A stretch of 64,000 nt of DNA. It comes from Diadema setosum. Lineage: Eukaryota > Echinodermata > Echinoidea > Diadematoida > Diadematidae. Made by a program: the position numbers and the translations under genes. Where the stretch lies: NCBI GenBank assembly GCA_033980235.1, contig CM067067.1:18109239-18173238 (forward strand), read 5' to 3'. The notes under the pieces were generated by a model. It was not told where the DNA came from, ran no database searches, and saw only the letters and a list, made by a program, of their open reading frames with translations. Position 1 is the stretch's first letter. The number at the start of each line of letters is the position of its first letter. Positions 1 to 10,470 of this stretch are shown piece after piece.

Positions 1-617
1 AATGCACTTTCCTGAATAAATTGATGACTGAAGTCCATTCAGCGATTAGCGATGATCACGACGGAAGACTTGGGATAACGCTTGGTAGGATGATGGCGTT
101 ATGACGTCATTGAAGTGGCGTAACTGCGATGGTGACTCTTGCGATAACAGCTCGTGCGATGTGACAGCAGTCCAAACGAAGCATCCGAAATTTATGAGGC
201 AGCTTGCATGCTGCATCCCTCGTGTCGGTAGATACTGCGGTGCTCATCTTATCAATGCTGCTTAGACGGCACCATGACATTGAAACCCCCTTTTTCTCTG
301 CGGTGTGGAGTGCGAACTCGACATTAAGCACGACTCGGCTCGGAGTAAGAGCAGTAAACTCGGGGTAGGAGCATGAACTCGGGATAGGACCCTTAAAAAA
401 TTGGAACAAATTTCCACTAGCTGAAAACCGTATCCAAATCTCCTGGTTTAAATCCCCATCTCCGTCATCCGTTCCACATCAACATACATATATCATGAAT
501 ATCAAATATTTCTATAAAATAACATTTACTGATAGACTTCAATCTGGTTCTATCACAAACATAATTATTTGAAAATAACTTCAGTTATTCTTCTTCAGTT
601 TCTGGACACACATATCT
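1..617. other. unassigned AT-rich sequence
   Basis: No exon, RNA gene or recognisable repeat was found here. An open frame on the minus strand (409-107) encodes about 100 residues without any family resemblance I recognise. Given the orientation of MCCC2 downstream, this is probably intron or upstream flank of that gene. Confidence 0.4.
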
Positions 618-621
618 AATT

Positions 622-2016
622 GTGACCGGCGACAACGGTTTCAGGCAAAAGTCGGGAATTTTGAAAATTCATTTTTTCACTGAATCACATTGCCCATTTC
701 CTAAGCTTTGCATTGATATAAAACACTTGTATTCTTCGGCACCATAAGTGGGCATAGAGAGAGAAATAAAATGCACTTTTTAAGTGGTTAGCATGACAAA
801 ATTGCGAGAAAACAGGCTTTGAAGATTCACCTCTTTCTCAAAGACAATGTCCGAGCGGCGATGCGAGGGGAGAATCACCCATCCGTACGATGGTGCCAAT
901 CGATGTTAAGCCCCGCCTCTAGCAACCACATCACCTTCTGATTGGCTCACTGAGAGAGTCAAATTTCCCGGGCACCTTCCTCGGAGCTCAGCGTATGGAG
1001 CCGAAAAACAATGCGTTTCGCTCGGGTTTGTTTATCAGTATGTCTTTCAAGATGGCGAATACGATAATTGCACGTACGTATGGTGTACATGTACATGTGT
1101 ATGGTGCACGCATTACGCAATGGCATCCACACTCCATGACCGTGTGCATGTAACAGGAGTGGTGGCGAATCCACACATTTACAAATCGCGTTTTCATTGT
1201 GGTTAATATGTCTTTATCATTGGCGACCCTTTTGAAGGCAGAAAATTGCTAGTGCTGGCATGGGTCAGGTTTGTTTTGCTTTTACAAGACATGTATATGT
1301 TGCTTTGTTCGGTGGTGCTAATTAAATTAAAACAAACAAACAAACACGACTCGTTAGTTTGGTGCGATCTTGACGTGTAGTATTTGAATATAATTGGTCA
1401 CATGTGACCGCTCGCATTGAGTCAGTCTGCTGTCATAATTTTTACTACATGTACAAGTAGACAAATTTGAGAATATTTAGTTTTCTTTTCACACGATTAT
1501 GCCATGCTACATGATTTTTGTTTCACTTCCGTTGTCGAACATTGCGGTAGAATAGTTTGGATAAAAAGCCAAACGAAGAGCACGCACTACAGAGCGAGGG
1601 TATATAGACCACTATAGCAAGAATAATGGAGCATGTAATCGTGCACGCTTGGACAAAGCATTCCCCAAACGTTGCAACTGGTGTCTCCGAAAGCCGAATT
1701 ATGTAAATGTATGCGACGCACCAGCCAATCGCATGCGAGACCCTGCGCCGTAGCAACACTGGGGATATTGGCGCGGCATTAGAAAGAAGCTGGAAACTGA
1801 CGAGTGCGATCCAACATAGGGTGCTTAAAATTCCATTTTCGATAGGAAAAACGTAGTCTTATGCTATGAAATTTAGTGTAGATGTAGAAAACATATCAAA
1901 GATTCGATTTCTGCAAAAAGCCTAAATTGACAAAGATAATGGTCAAAATCTTTGTACCCCGCCTAGGAGGGAATTTGCTCTTGCGACTTTTGCCTGAAAC
2001 CGTTGTCGCGGGTCAC
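622..2016. mobile_element. 1.4 kb TIR DNA transposon (non-autonomous), GTGACC family
   Basis: The two ends are inverted copies of one another over 33 bases (622-654 and 1984-2016) with a single mismatch at position 7. Both begin GTGACC and continue into GCGACAACGGTTTCAGG. The element is bounded by the direct repeat AATT (618-621 and 2017-2020), consistent with a 4-bp target duplication. The interior has only short open frames (for example 1759-1523 minus, 78 codons) without a recognisable transposase, so it is probably a non-autonomous derivative. A second element with the same terminal hexamer and a 4-bp AT-only duplication lies at 30349-31017. The superfamily was not assigned. Confidence 0.85.
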
Positions 2017-2020
2017 AATT

Positions 2021-2457
2021 ATCTCAACTATCTCAGATTTTCTGACATTCAAATGTTCTCCACATACAAAATAATGCTGTAGCTTTCTTAAGCGCTGCCT
2101 ATAAAACTGATAGGAAACTACTCAACTCACCACCATTGTGGGCACGCAACTCCTCCCAAAATTAACAGTACTCAAACTCGAGGGCCGTAGCCTGTTGGCT
2201 TCTCAGAACACAACTTAACTCTGTGCTGCCAAAATAAAGAGTGACTCTCTCCTACACTGTAGTAATACAACCTGTAGCTTCGGGCGGGTCTTGGCATTCC
2301 AAGTATCTCTGACATTCACCCTTGCCTGGAAGCGATTACATAAGACTGCCTGTCTCCCTCTCTAGGTGGATTCAATACATTTTCATTACGCTACTTATTT
2401 TCTTCTTTACGAACACAACTGTACCTAAAAACATATTATCTTAACAATACCTTCCCA
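2021..2457. other. unassigned spacer
   Basis: Nothing recognisable lies between the two flanking transposons; the stretch is AT-rich with no conserved reading frame. Confidence 0.4.
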
Positions 2458-3488
2458 TTAAAGATAATAAAAAGTTTTGGTACCTCAAAAGCTTCCCTGA
2501 ATTTCCTTGTCTTGGTTTGTGTTTCAGGTTAAAGTACGTTGTCTGTGACAATTACTCGCCCCAAAGTGCTCTCATGTCTTAGTAATCATGCAATAATGGT
2601 TTCGTACCAGAGCCGACGCTGTACAGCGTCGATAAATATTGTACGAAACCACTGACTGCGAACAGCAGCGTGCAGCCCATTGTACGCATAGCTAACTGCG
2701 ACCAGCAGCCCCATACGCATAGCGTAATGGGGCTTCGCATTGTAGCATTCAGGATCGTGACAGAATTAGTATCGCGGGTAAATGTCAACTTAAAATCCAA
2801 AAATTTCTTCGATTTGAAGACTTACCAATTAAGTTGAAGTATTGAAAACAGTCTTCGAACAACGTTTGGTTCTGCCAATAGTCCCTTTCTGTTCAAATTG
2901 ATGACTGAATGTGACTCGGTCGAGAGGACCTTGGGAGAGCTACATACACTGGATACCATGGCCAGCGCATGCGCACACAAACATTTTATCCGTTCATGGA
3001 TTTGAAATTTGTGTGCATGCGATGTGTTCGCATGCACTGGCTGTAGTATTCTGTGTACTGTATGTAGCTCTCCTGAGGTCCTGTCGACCGAGTCACATTC
3101 AGTCATCAATTCGAACAGAAAGGGACTATAGGCAGAACCAAACGTTGCCCGAAGCCTGTTTTCAATACTTCAACTTAATTGGCAAGTCTTCAAATTGAAG
3201 AATTTATGGGATTTTAAGTTGACATTTACCCTGCGATACTAAATCTGTCCTGATCCTGAATGCTACAATGCGAAGCCCGATTACGCTATGCGTATGGGAC
3301 TACTGGTCGCTATGCGTATGGGGCTGCTGGTCGCAGTTAATTGCATGATTACTAAGACATGAGAGCACTTTGGGGCGAGTAAGTCTCACAGTGTTAGTTA
3401 TATGAAAGGTACTTTAACCTGAAACACAAACTAAGACAAGGAAATTCAAGGACACTTTTGAGGTACCAAAACTTTTTATTATCTTTAA
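2458..3488. mobile_element. 1.03 kb TTAA-bounded foldback element, copy 1
   Basis: Two long arms, each close to 500 bp, are inverted copies of each other. The ends are TTAA followed by AGATAATAAAAAGTTTTGG and the reverse complement, so TTAA (2458-2461, 3485-3488) looks like the target duplication, as in piggyBac or Kolobok elements. The arms carry recognisable marks such as GGACCTTGGGAGAGCTACA and its inverted partner. A small nested hairpin sits in the left arm (2598-2650). There is no transposase. A near-identical 1,032-bp copy is at 40257-41288. The short open frames inside are by-products of the palindrome. Confidence 0.9.
2598..2650. repeat. nested hairpin inside foldback copy 1
   Basis: GGTTTCGTAC (2598-2607) pairs with GTACGAAACC (2641-2650). 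Between them lies the perfect palindrome CGACGCTGTACAGCGTCG (2614-2631). The right arm of the host foldback lacks this hairpin, so it was added to the left arm only. The second foldback copy keeps the outer stem but has a different inner palindrome. Confidence 0.8.
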
Positions 3489-4746
3489 GGATAACATAAA
3501 CGAATGAGAAAATAAAAACATTTCTTTTGCAGATTTTAAATACTCCAATAATTTAGATGTTTTTTTTTGCGGTTGGGAAGAGAAACTACCTGTGACAGTA
3601 CATCCAAGGCTTGTCTCTTTCATCTGTCTTCCACATGCTAACATATTGTGTGAAAATGAAGTAAGAGAATTACAGCTGAAAATGAATGCTCAATGCTTAA
3701 AAAAGAAAAGAAAGAAAAAGGTGAAAATCTGTGAATGAATTGATTTCTCTCAATTTGTTCAACAGACAGTAGTGTTCAATTAAACATTAATGTTAACAGT
3801 TTCCTACGGTGGTGATTTTGTTCATAGTCTCGATTGTGACAGGATAATTTCCAAAATGTTTCAATGCATCAGCTTTTGTTGTTTCATCAATTTAAACTTC
3901 ATCATGCTCAGTCAATACAGTTTAACAGTTGTTTGATATGAGCTGCCTCAATGTTACACATTCTCGTTGATGTGAGATTTGTCAAGATTTAGCCAAGTTT
4001 TGCCTTGAATGATGTTTGTGCTGAAATGGGCTGATAAGATTTCATTTTTTTTTCCAGCAACACACAACAACTGTTACAGTGGTTTTCAGCAGATGTCTTG
4101 AAAGTTCTGATTCATACTGTGTATTGTGTGATTGATGATATTTTCTACATGTGTTTCACATTTTATCTAATGACCTGGTACTGTAAAAGTGAAACATTTT
4201 GCAGTGTGGAAAATTTGTACAAATTTCGTGGTCCACATTAACTGCCACAAAAATTATAACATGCAATTATTTCTGGAGATATCATATTGTATACAAAACA
4301 CTAAAACACAGAAAATGATAGGGCAAATGTTCTCATTTTTAAAGTACACAAGTAACATGATTGTCATAGTTTTATTATGTTTGCTCTGAAGCAGATCCAT
4401 ATGCCTGTTTAAAACACCTTAATAGTAATATTTTGTTTAGCAAGATATGATATCAGCATGGACCATAATCATCACTGAACTTTCTCCTTTATTGATCAAA
4501 AAAGTTGTCTACATGTAGTAGGCAGGTAACCAAGCAGCAATGATATAATTTTGCTGCTCAGTATAAGACATTGAGAGAACAATATAGACCCTCATCCTGA
4601 TATTTTTTTTTCCCTGCATACTTTACTGTAAGCAGCTGAGATATATTGAAATTTCCTTTTTGCTGCTCAATGTAGGACTCTGGAATGACAGTATGGGCCC
4701 TCATCCTATTTTTGTCTTGTGCTTTTCCCTTAAAAAAATAAAACAG
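3489..4746 (+). other. MCCC2: intron upstream of the first visible MCCC2 exon
   Basis: This is inferred intron, because the exon at 4747 starts in the middle of a codon and no earlier exon was found in the window. It holds AT-rich sequence, a fragment near 4180-4260 resembling the ACTGTAAAAGTG family (see 15243-15453), and a short tandem duplication (4550-4715). It ends in AAACAG, a usable splice acceptor. Confidence 0.6.
4550..4715. repeat. 109-bp imperfect tandem duplication
   Basis: Two copies of a unit begin with TTTGCTGCTCA (4550 and 4659), and each continues into a similar segment ending in CCCTCATCCT. The second copy is cut short. It lies just upstream of an MCCC2 splice acceptor. Confidence 0.6.
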
Positions 4747-4903
4747 GTTTCATGGTGGGCAGGGAAGCGGAGGCAGGGGGGATCGCCAAGAACGGTGCCA
4801 AGATGGTGACTGCTGTCGCCTGTGCCAACGTACCAAAGATTACTCTCATTGTTGGGGGCTCCTTCGGCGCGGGCAACTATGGCATGTGTGGAAGAGCTTA
4901 CAG
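4747..4903 (+). CDS. MCCC2: MCCC2 exon: carboxyltransferase C-terminal core
   Basis: The exon follows AAACAG and ends at CAG|GTCAGT. It starts with the last two bases of a Gly codon and reads on as [20 protein letters not shown]. It then passes through [20 protein letters not shown] to GRAY and ends two bases into a Ser codon. The Gly-rich stretch is the strongly conserved acyl-CoA-binding and oxyanion-hole segment of the MCC/PCC/ACC beta carboxyltransferase family. The vertebrate protein has nearly the same sequence here, so identification is firm. The phase (2 bases left, completed by T of the next exon) matches the exon at 5732. Confidence 0.95.
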
Positions 4904-5731
4904 GTCAGTCAAAAACAAAACAGGCTCTCACCACGTGGAATGTCGAGATGCCAAGAGAATTACTTACCAATTAAAGGGCACTTCCGCACCATTTTCCAGC
5001 TGGCTTCGATGAATAAAGAAAAGTCAGATGAATGAAATGGTTGCGGTTCCATGGTCCTCAAATCAAGTCTGTGCTTGGTTTTTTTTTGCGCTCGTGATAA
5101 AGCTTTTATAGGAAAATGAAAAAAAAAAATGATCTCAAAGATGTCAGTGCTCAGCATTGCATCAGCATTATCTTAAAAACATGTGTAGACTTGGGGAGAA
5201 GAAGCATTAGTAGTGGTATCAAGTTCAAGCCAATGAAAAAGGCTCCACGTTTAAAGGCCAAGGAGTTCACTTCTATGATACAAAGCACACAAGAACTGTG
5301 TTCTCAAATGTTCATTTAACACTAGACAACTGACTACAGGTGTCTTGTAGTAAAATGCTTTAGTCCCGACGTGTGAATTGGCACATAATCCATACAGAAC
5401 CTTTTGGCTGTTGATTTGAAATCATGGTGCATATATAACACGCTTGCGATGTGTGTGTTACCTTGATAACATACGCTGCAGAAGTCTTGCCTTAATGTGA
5501 GATTAGCGTATATCATATTTTTTCTTGAACTTGATACACCAATGGTCACACAATAAGCAGAATTTGAAAAAAAGAAACAAAAAGATATCAAAAAGCCTTG
5601 AATTGAAATTACCCTCATTTCATTATATATATATATATACATTTTTGTGGTTATTGTTGTTTTATGGTTGTTGATTTTTTTAGATGTTAATTAAAATGAT
5701 TATTATATTCTTGTGATTTGTGGTTGTACAG
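4904..5731 (+). other. MCCC2: MCCC2 intron
   Basis: An 828-bp GT-AG intron (GTCAGT ... TTGTACAG). It contains a short TA microsatellite near 5623-5640 and otherwise nothing recognisable. Confidence 0.85.
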
Positions 5732-5846
5732 TCCAAGGTTCCTGTACATGTGGCCCAATGCACGCATCTCAGTGATGGGCGGAAAGCAGGCTGCTCTGGT
5801 ACTGACACAGGTCATGGCTGCCCAGAGGAAGAGGGAGGGTCTAGAG
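5732..5846 (+). CDS. MCCC2: MCCC2 exon: [17 protein letters not shown] segment
   Basis: The exon begins after TTGTACAG and completes a Ser codon. It then reads [17 protein letters not shown] and [21 protein letters not shown], ending in phase 0 at GAG|GTAAAG. The SVMGG-[KE]-QAA motif is the second conserved acyl-CoA-handling loop of the biotin-dependent carboxyltransferases. Length and sequence agree with the family, and there is no gap relative to the previous exon. Confidence 0.95.
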
Positions 5847-5963
5847 GTAAAGTTGATCTTCCGGTTTCTCTCTTAAATTTACACATTTTTGTGAACTTCT
5901 TTCTGATTTTGGGCACATTTAATGACTTGGAGCAATTCCACCAAATCTTATGCTACTATATAG

Positions 5964-6294
5964 AGCCCTGTTTGAACAGACTTTACCGCAGCAATGCCTC
6001 AACAATAGAGATCAGTGGTTACAATCCATGCACGTGATCGGATCGGCGTGTGGCATGCCAATCATTCTCTGCCTGCAAAGTTGCGCATGCGAGTTGAGCA
6101 TATCAAAGGAATGTTACCGCAGTTGCGTTCTAATTGAAGGATTGCCAGGGTAACGTTATGGTAGTGCTAGGGTAGAATTTGGCAAGTTACAGCGACAACA
6201 TCTGAACAACATTTTGCGGGGACCGTCTTAACAAACAGGGTGAAAAAGGACGTTACCCAGATGTTGCCATGGTAACTCTCTTAAAAACAGGGCT
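5964..6294. mobile_element. 331-bp TIR element carrying RFX X-box-like sites
   Basis: The ends AGCCCTGTTTGAACAGAC (left) and AACAGGGCT (right) are inverted partners, and the next bases inside remain partly complementary. There is no coding capacity. It contains ATTGCCAGGGTAAC (6141-6154) and GTTGCCATGGTAAC (6263-6276). The target duplication is unclear (TAG or ATAG-like). Confidence 0.6.
6263..6276. promoter_or_regulatory. candidate X-box (RFX binding site)
   Basis: GTTGCCATGGTAAC is a perfect palindromic match to the X-box consensus GTNRCC-N(0-3)-RGYAAC bound by RFX winged-helix proteins. It sits in an MCCC2 intron within a small transposon; a one-mismatch relative is at 6141-6154. Function is not shown. 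Confidence 0.45.
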
Positions 6295-6587
6295 GTAGAT
6301 ATGCAGCCACATTCAGAGTTGCCAATTTAACTCTTTCTGTGCCAATAAGTCAAATTTGCACAAATTTTAGAAGCATACTTATGTACGGGAAATTAATGTG
6401 GCATGCACATGGTTAATAATGACAAGATGGTGAATTCTACAGCAGAATCCCCCCCCCCCCCCACCCAGGTTTGATGGGTTGAAGGGATGGTGTAGTATTG
6501 GTAGAGATATGGATTGGGATTTTAGCAATTTTGCAAGATACCAGGAAACCACTAATGAAATACATAGTACAGAGCATACCATTCTGA

Positions 6588-6763
6588 GAGGAATTCAAAG
6601 TTTATTTGATGAAAATCGATTTTGGTATGGCTGAGTCATCCAAAAACAGAGTAAAACAAGGATTGTAATAAAAAGTGGGTCCCACCTGTTATTAGAATTG
6701 CTTTGTTTTGAATATCTCAGCCATTTCAAAACCTATTTTCATCAAATAAACGATGAATTCCTC
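6588..6763. mobile_element. 176-bp inverted-repeat (foldback) element
   Basis: GAGGAATTC at the left and GAATTCCTC at the right begin arms that stay complementary for about 45 bases, with GTTTATTTGATGAAAAT conserved in both. It lies wholly in an MCCC2 intron and has no coding capacity. Confidence 0.7.
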
Positions 6764-6920
6764 TTGGAATTACTTGTTCTTTCATATTTTATAAGAGGTT
6801 TATCGTTGTCTCACAAAAAATGTTAGAAATTTGAAGTAAGGTCTCAACCAAAACTATACGATCACTTTAAACCGTCATTGTTTGATTCTGTGAATTAATC
6901 CTCTGCTCTGTCCCATCCAG

Positions 6921-7006
6921 TTGTCCAAAGAGGAAGAGGAAGCGATCATGGCACCCATCCTTGCCAAGTACGAGGAGGAAGGAAGCCCGTACTATTCCAG
7001 CGCAAG
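6921..7006 (+). CDS. MCCC2: MCCC2 exon: linker before C-terminal helix
   Basis: The exon begins in phase 0 after CATCCAG. It reads LSKEEEEAIMAPILAKYEEE and then GSPYYSSA, and ends two bases into an Arg codon at AG|GTAAGA. The EEEGxPYYSSAR segment is a hallmark of the MCCC2 C-terminus. The acidic EEEE start is the least conserved part. Confidence 0.94.
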
Positions 7007-7561
7007 GTAAGACCCATTCAGACCCCCACTCATAAAGAACAGAAAGAACACTCACGCTGTGAAAAGAAGAGTTTATCACACCTCTGGGGTATAGCTGACA
7101 ATCTGTGCCAGTGGAGTAGGAAAATATGGGTATTTATTACCCCCACAACCCTCCCCCCCCCCCCCCCCGAAAAAAGAATGATGATGATGATGATAACGTG
7201 GTTGATTTTATTGAAATAGTCTGTAATCTGTGTTTGTTCTGCTCCCCCCCCCTTTTTTTTTAAACAATGAGCCAAAAGGCAGGTGAAAATTCTGTGTATT
7301 TCTAGGTGTGTTGGTATGTGTTTCTTGAAGAAGCCTTGTACTGAATGCTAACGAGTTTTTGCCATCTTTCTCCTGAAGAAGTAATGGGTGATTTGTTCAC
7401 ATGGTATGTGCAGAATGCGAGCGTCTTTTGTTCAAAGAAGTAATGGTATTTTGTTCTTGTGGTATGTGCAGAATGCAAGCAAATAAATGGGTGTTGTACA
7501 TTGCAGCTAATATTTTCCTTGTTTTTTTCTTCCCCCTTCCCCCTTCCATCCCTCCCCCCAG
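7007..7561 (+). other. MCCC2: last MCCC2 intron
   Basis: A 555-bp GT-AG intron with long C and T runs (about 7151-7168 and 7245-7261). A duplicated segment GAAGTAATGG...GTATGTGCAGAATGC occurs near 7377-7480. It ends in a strong polypyrimidine tract before CCCCCAG. Confidence 0.85.
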
Positions 7562-7679
7562 GCTATGGGATGATGGGGTCATTGATCCGGCCGACACCCG
7601 TAAGGTCCTCGCCCTCAGTCTCAGCGCTTCTCTGAATGCCCCAGTTCCCGACACACAGTTTGGGGTGTTCCGCATGTAA
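7562..7679 (+). CDS. MCCC2: MCCC2 terminal coding exon
   Basis: The exon completes the split Arg codon and reads [20 protein letters not shown], then [18 protein letters not shown], with the stop TAA at 7677-7679. WDDGxIDPADTR is conserved across carboxyltransferase beta chains, and the C-terminus [FV]G[VI]FRM is typical of MCCC2. The protein therefore ends at the normal place for the family. Confidence 0.95.
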
Positions 7680-7740
7680 CCCCTCCTCTGAGCAGGCCAA
7701 CCAAATGTGACAATGTTTTAATCTCCCCTGCTTCATCGTT

Positions 7741-7794
7741 GGCATCATCATCGTCGTCGGCATCATCATCGTCGTCGGCATCATCATCGTCGTC
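7741..7794 (+). repeat. 18-bp x3 tandem repeat in MCCC2 3' UTR
   Basis: Three identical copies of GGCATCATCATCGTCGTC begin 62 bases after the MCCC2 stop codon, followed by a fourth partial GGCAGC. It is a pure tandem array, likely a slippage product. Confidence 0.9.
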
Positions 7795-9527
7795 GGCAGC
7801 GGGTCGTCTCTCTCTGGAGTTACGTTGCCATTTCCATAGTTCCCTTCCAGTTTGATTTGGGTATTGGTTGGAAAGGACGGTGGGCTTGGGTTAGGTGGTG
7901 GGAGTATGTGCTGGGATAAGCAGGCACCACAGACTAACAGAAACTCTAGAACCCCAAAAGACTTATGCTGCACAGGGTATATTTTGTACTAACGGGATCT
8001 TTACCTATGAAGTGGTTGAAAAGGCTTTCCTTTCATTGCTAGACGATTTCAGAGTTTCCAATTTCCTTCACTGTATCTAATTCTCTGTACATGCATTACA
8101 GCCCTTTTGTGTCGAAAAAATATTTGGCTCATGAATCTGCTTAAACAAGTCAAGCCCCTACCTTCATTACAAGAGCTCTGGTATACTTGTCGTAGCACAT
8201 GGCATGATCTTATAAAGACTGCGGTGAAAACCACAATATCCTGTGGAATAAGAACGTTAACAAAAAATGCAATCCAAATGCATATGTAGGTTTGTTAAGT
8301 GGTCTGTAGTTTCAAGTACTCCTTGCAATTTGAGTGTCAGTTTCCTGTTTTTGCCTTTAATAAAAGATATAGTACAGTCCCAACTCCAACCTCCCCCCCC
8401 CCCCCACCACCATCACTTTTGTACCCGAGTCATGTTCTCAGCGTGTAGATTGATGTAGAAGGTGATCCACTTATCAGACAGGTGCTTCCGCCCTGAGCAG
8501 AAAATTAAAAAAAAAGAAATCAAGTGTGCTTTTGTTTCTGCTCTGGCAAGCTAGCCGTAGCTACAAAGACTATGGTCTCACATGCATTATAGTGAGGAGA
8601 TAGTTGATGATGCCAATCTGTGTGTGCGTGTGATGAACAAAGTATATTCAAGTTTTTGAGGGAAACAAAAAAGGAAAATGTGGTGGTGCAGAAATTATGA
8701 GACAAAGATCAGTGAAATGTCCGTAGCAGAACTGTGTTTGTATTTTTGTCTTATTTTTTTCTTCATTGTAAGGTGTCTGGTTTTACTGGCAGTGAAGTAT
8801 TCATTGTTGGATTGTGATATTTGGAGTCTGCTTCCGTTCCCTTCGGGCAGAGTACACGGGAATTTTGTTGTAACTGAATATTTCCTCATGATATTTGGTA
8901 TCTCGCTACATCAGGGATGAAAACAAGCGAGTATAAAAAGAATGGAACCTGCACAATTACCTTGCTTAATATACCACGTACCGCACTATATCCAATCTCG
9001 TTACAAGGAAATGGGGGCAACTAAAGTGTTTGGAAATGTGGGAGGAGTAAAAATGAAGAGGAGCATGTCGCAATTCGGAATGTGGTCTCCAGTAACTAGA
9101 CCCCTGTTGGACGTGGGGGCAAGTTGACCGTCGTGCTCAGTGGACAATGGGTCAGGAGGGGCGAGGCAGGCAGTACACTTCCACTGACAAGGGAAGAATC
9201 TTGTCATGAGAGCGTTTAACTTAATACCAATGAGGCAGCTTTCATGTAACAGAATGTGGTTAAAAACGGGACTGGAAGTGGAGGCGATTATAAAAATGGA
9301 TTTCAGACAATCCTTCCCCCCATATGCATGGCGGGAATCATAAAGTGAAGTTGGCTTGATCATACCCAAATGGAATGCACAGAAAATGTGCAAATGGAGA
9401 TATGTTGTTTCAGGCAATAATGTTTACAACTACTCATGGTAGATGTCATGTGTTGGTTTTTGTGTGTTGCTGATTTTTTTAATCTTATTTTGTATTTTGT
9501 TTTCATTTTGTTTTGTTCACTATGCCT

Positions 9528-9599
9528 CTTGAGGACTTAGCAAGTCTTGAGGACTTGGCAAGTCTTGAGGACTTGGCAAGTCTTGAGGACTTGGCAAGC
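9528..9599 (+). repeat. 18-bp x4 tandem repeat with dyad core
   Basis: Four copies of CTTGAGGACTTGGCAAGT occur with one base change in the first copy. The core GACTTGGCAAGTC is itself an interrupted palindrome, so the transcript could form a chain of small hairpins. Confidence 0.9.
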
Positions 9600-9827
9600 C
9601 AAACCATTATGTGGCATGGGGTAGGTCATTTTACATATCCATGTCTATTCATTTTAATTTGCGGGAATGTAGAATGAAGCAGAAGTCTTTTAACACCTGT
9701 ATTCAAAAGCTGCAATGCCTGTGTGGTTTGATACACCAATGGAGAGTTGTAACTATTACGTCTGAAAAGATGTGATTTCTATCATGTCCAACTCGGTGAT
9801 CTCCAAATTGGCAAACCAAGCTGGTGT

Positions 9828-9833
9828 AATAAA
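9828..9833 (+). promoter_or_regulatory. MCCC2: probable poly(A) signal of MCCC2
   Basis: AATAAA is followed 25-55 bases later by a GT/T-rich stretch (GGTGTGTCC ... TTTTGTTTTG). A second candidate, AATAAA at 9965-9970, has a GTGTGTGTGTG-TTGTT stretch downstream and may be an alternative site. Confidence 0.5.
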
Positions 9834-10127
9834 TTTTAATTAAACCACATACCATTGGTGTGTCCTTATGTTTTGTTTTGTTTTGAAAATGTTGGAAGAT
9901 AAATTGTCAAATTTCATGTCAGGGGTATATCATGTTTGAACCAACTACAATATCTTTGTGTGTAAATAAAATCAGATAATACATATCTAACAAATAGCGT
10001 GGTACGTTATGATGTGTGTGTGTGTTGTTTTTTTGTCACCATTTTGCTCAAAAGCTATTCACTAATTGGTCACATTTTTTTCATGTGTTCCTATGAAGGG
10101 AAAAAGGTTTTCACTTACTTTTTCCAC

Positions 10128-10470
10128 GCCAGTATAAAATTGGTATCCATTAGAAACATGATGTGCAACTGTTACCTCCCCCCCCCCCTCCAGTGTGAAA
10201 GGGGCATCCACTGCAAGCATGGTGTGTCCATTACCTTTCCCACCCCAGTATGAAAGGAGTACCGGTATCCACTGGAAACATGGCGTGTGACTTTTACCTT
10301 TCTCACACCAGTATGAAAGGGTATCCACTAAAAAGCATGGTGTGTCCATTACCTTTCCCACCCCAGTATGAAAGGGGTATTCACCAGAAGCATGGTATGT
10401 GTCTATTACATACCTTTCCCATCCCAGTATGAAAGGGGTACCAACTAGAAACATGATGTGTGACTATTGC
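10128..10470. repeat. ~60-bp minisatellite, about six units
   Basis: CAGTATGAAAGG-like anchors recur near 10130, 10192, 10246, 10310, 10366 and 10427. Each is followed by a variant of GTATCCACTAGAAACATG and then by a pyrimidine-rich TTACCTTTCCCACC segment. Spacing varies from 54 to 64 bases. Open frames on both strands here are produced by the repeat. Confidence 0.85.

Larger units (their letters stand above)
5847..6920 (+). other. MCCC2: MCCC2 intron with two small inverted-repeat elements
   Basis: A 1,074-bp GT-AG intron (GTAAAG ... CATCCAG). It carries the TIR elements at 5964-6294 and 6588-6763, the first of which contains two X-box-like sites, plus a C13-type homopolymer near 6450. Confidence 0.85.
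4747..7679 (+). other. MCCC2: MCCC2 gene, 3' part (four coding exons)
   Basis: The C-terminal 157 or so residues of methylcrotonoyl-CoA carboxylase subunit beta are encoded in four exons: 4747-4903, 5732-5846, 6921-7006 and 7562-7679. The enzyme carboxylates 3-methylcrotonyl-CoA to 3-methylglutaconyl-CoA in leucine breakdown in the mitochondrial matrix; beta supplies the carboxyltransferase site and alpha carries biotin. All junctions are GT-AG and in phase. The N-terminal two-thirds of the protein, roughly 400 residues of the usual ~560, must be encoded upstream of this window. It converges on the RFX7-like gene. Confidence 0.93.
7680..9850 (+). other. MCCC2: MCCC2 3' untranslated region (inferred extent)
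   Basis: No coding signal follows the stop. Two separate 18-bp tandem repeats (7741-7794 and 9528-9599) lie here. AATAAA occurs at 8359, 9828 and 9965. The last two are followed by GT/T-rich sequence typical of animal cleavage sites, so the UTR is probably about 2.2 kb. The end is inferred, not proven. Confidence 0.55.
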
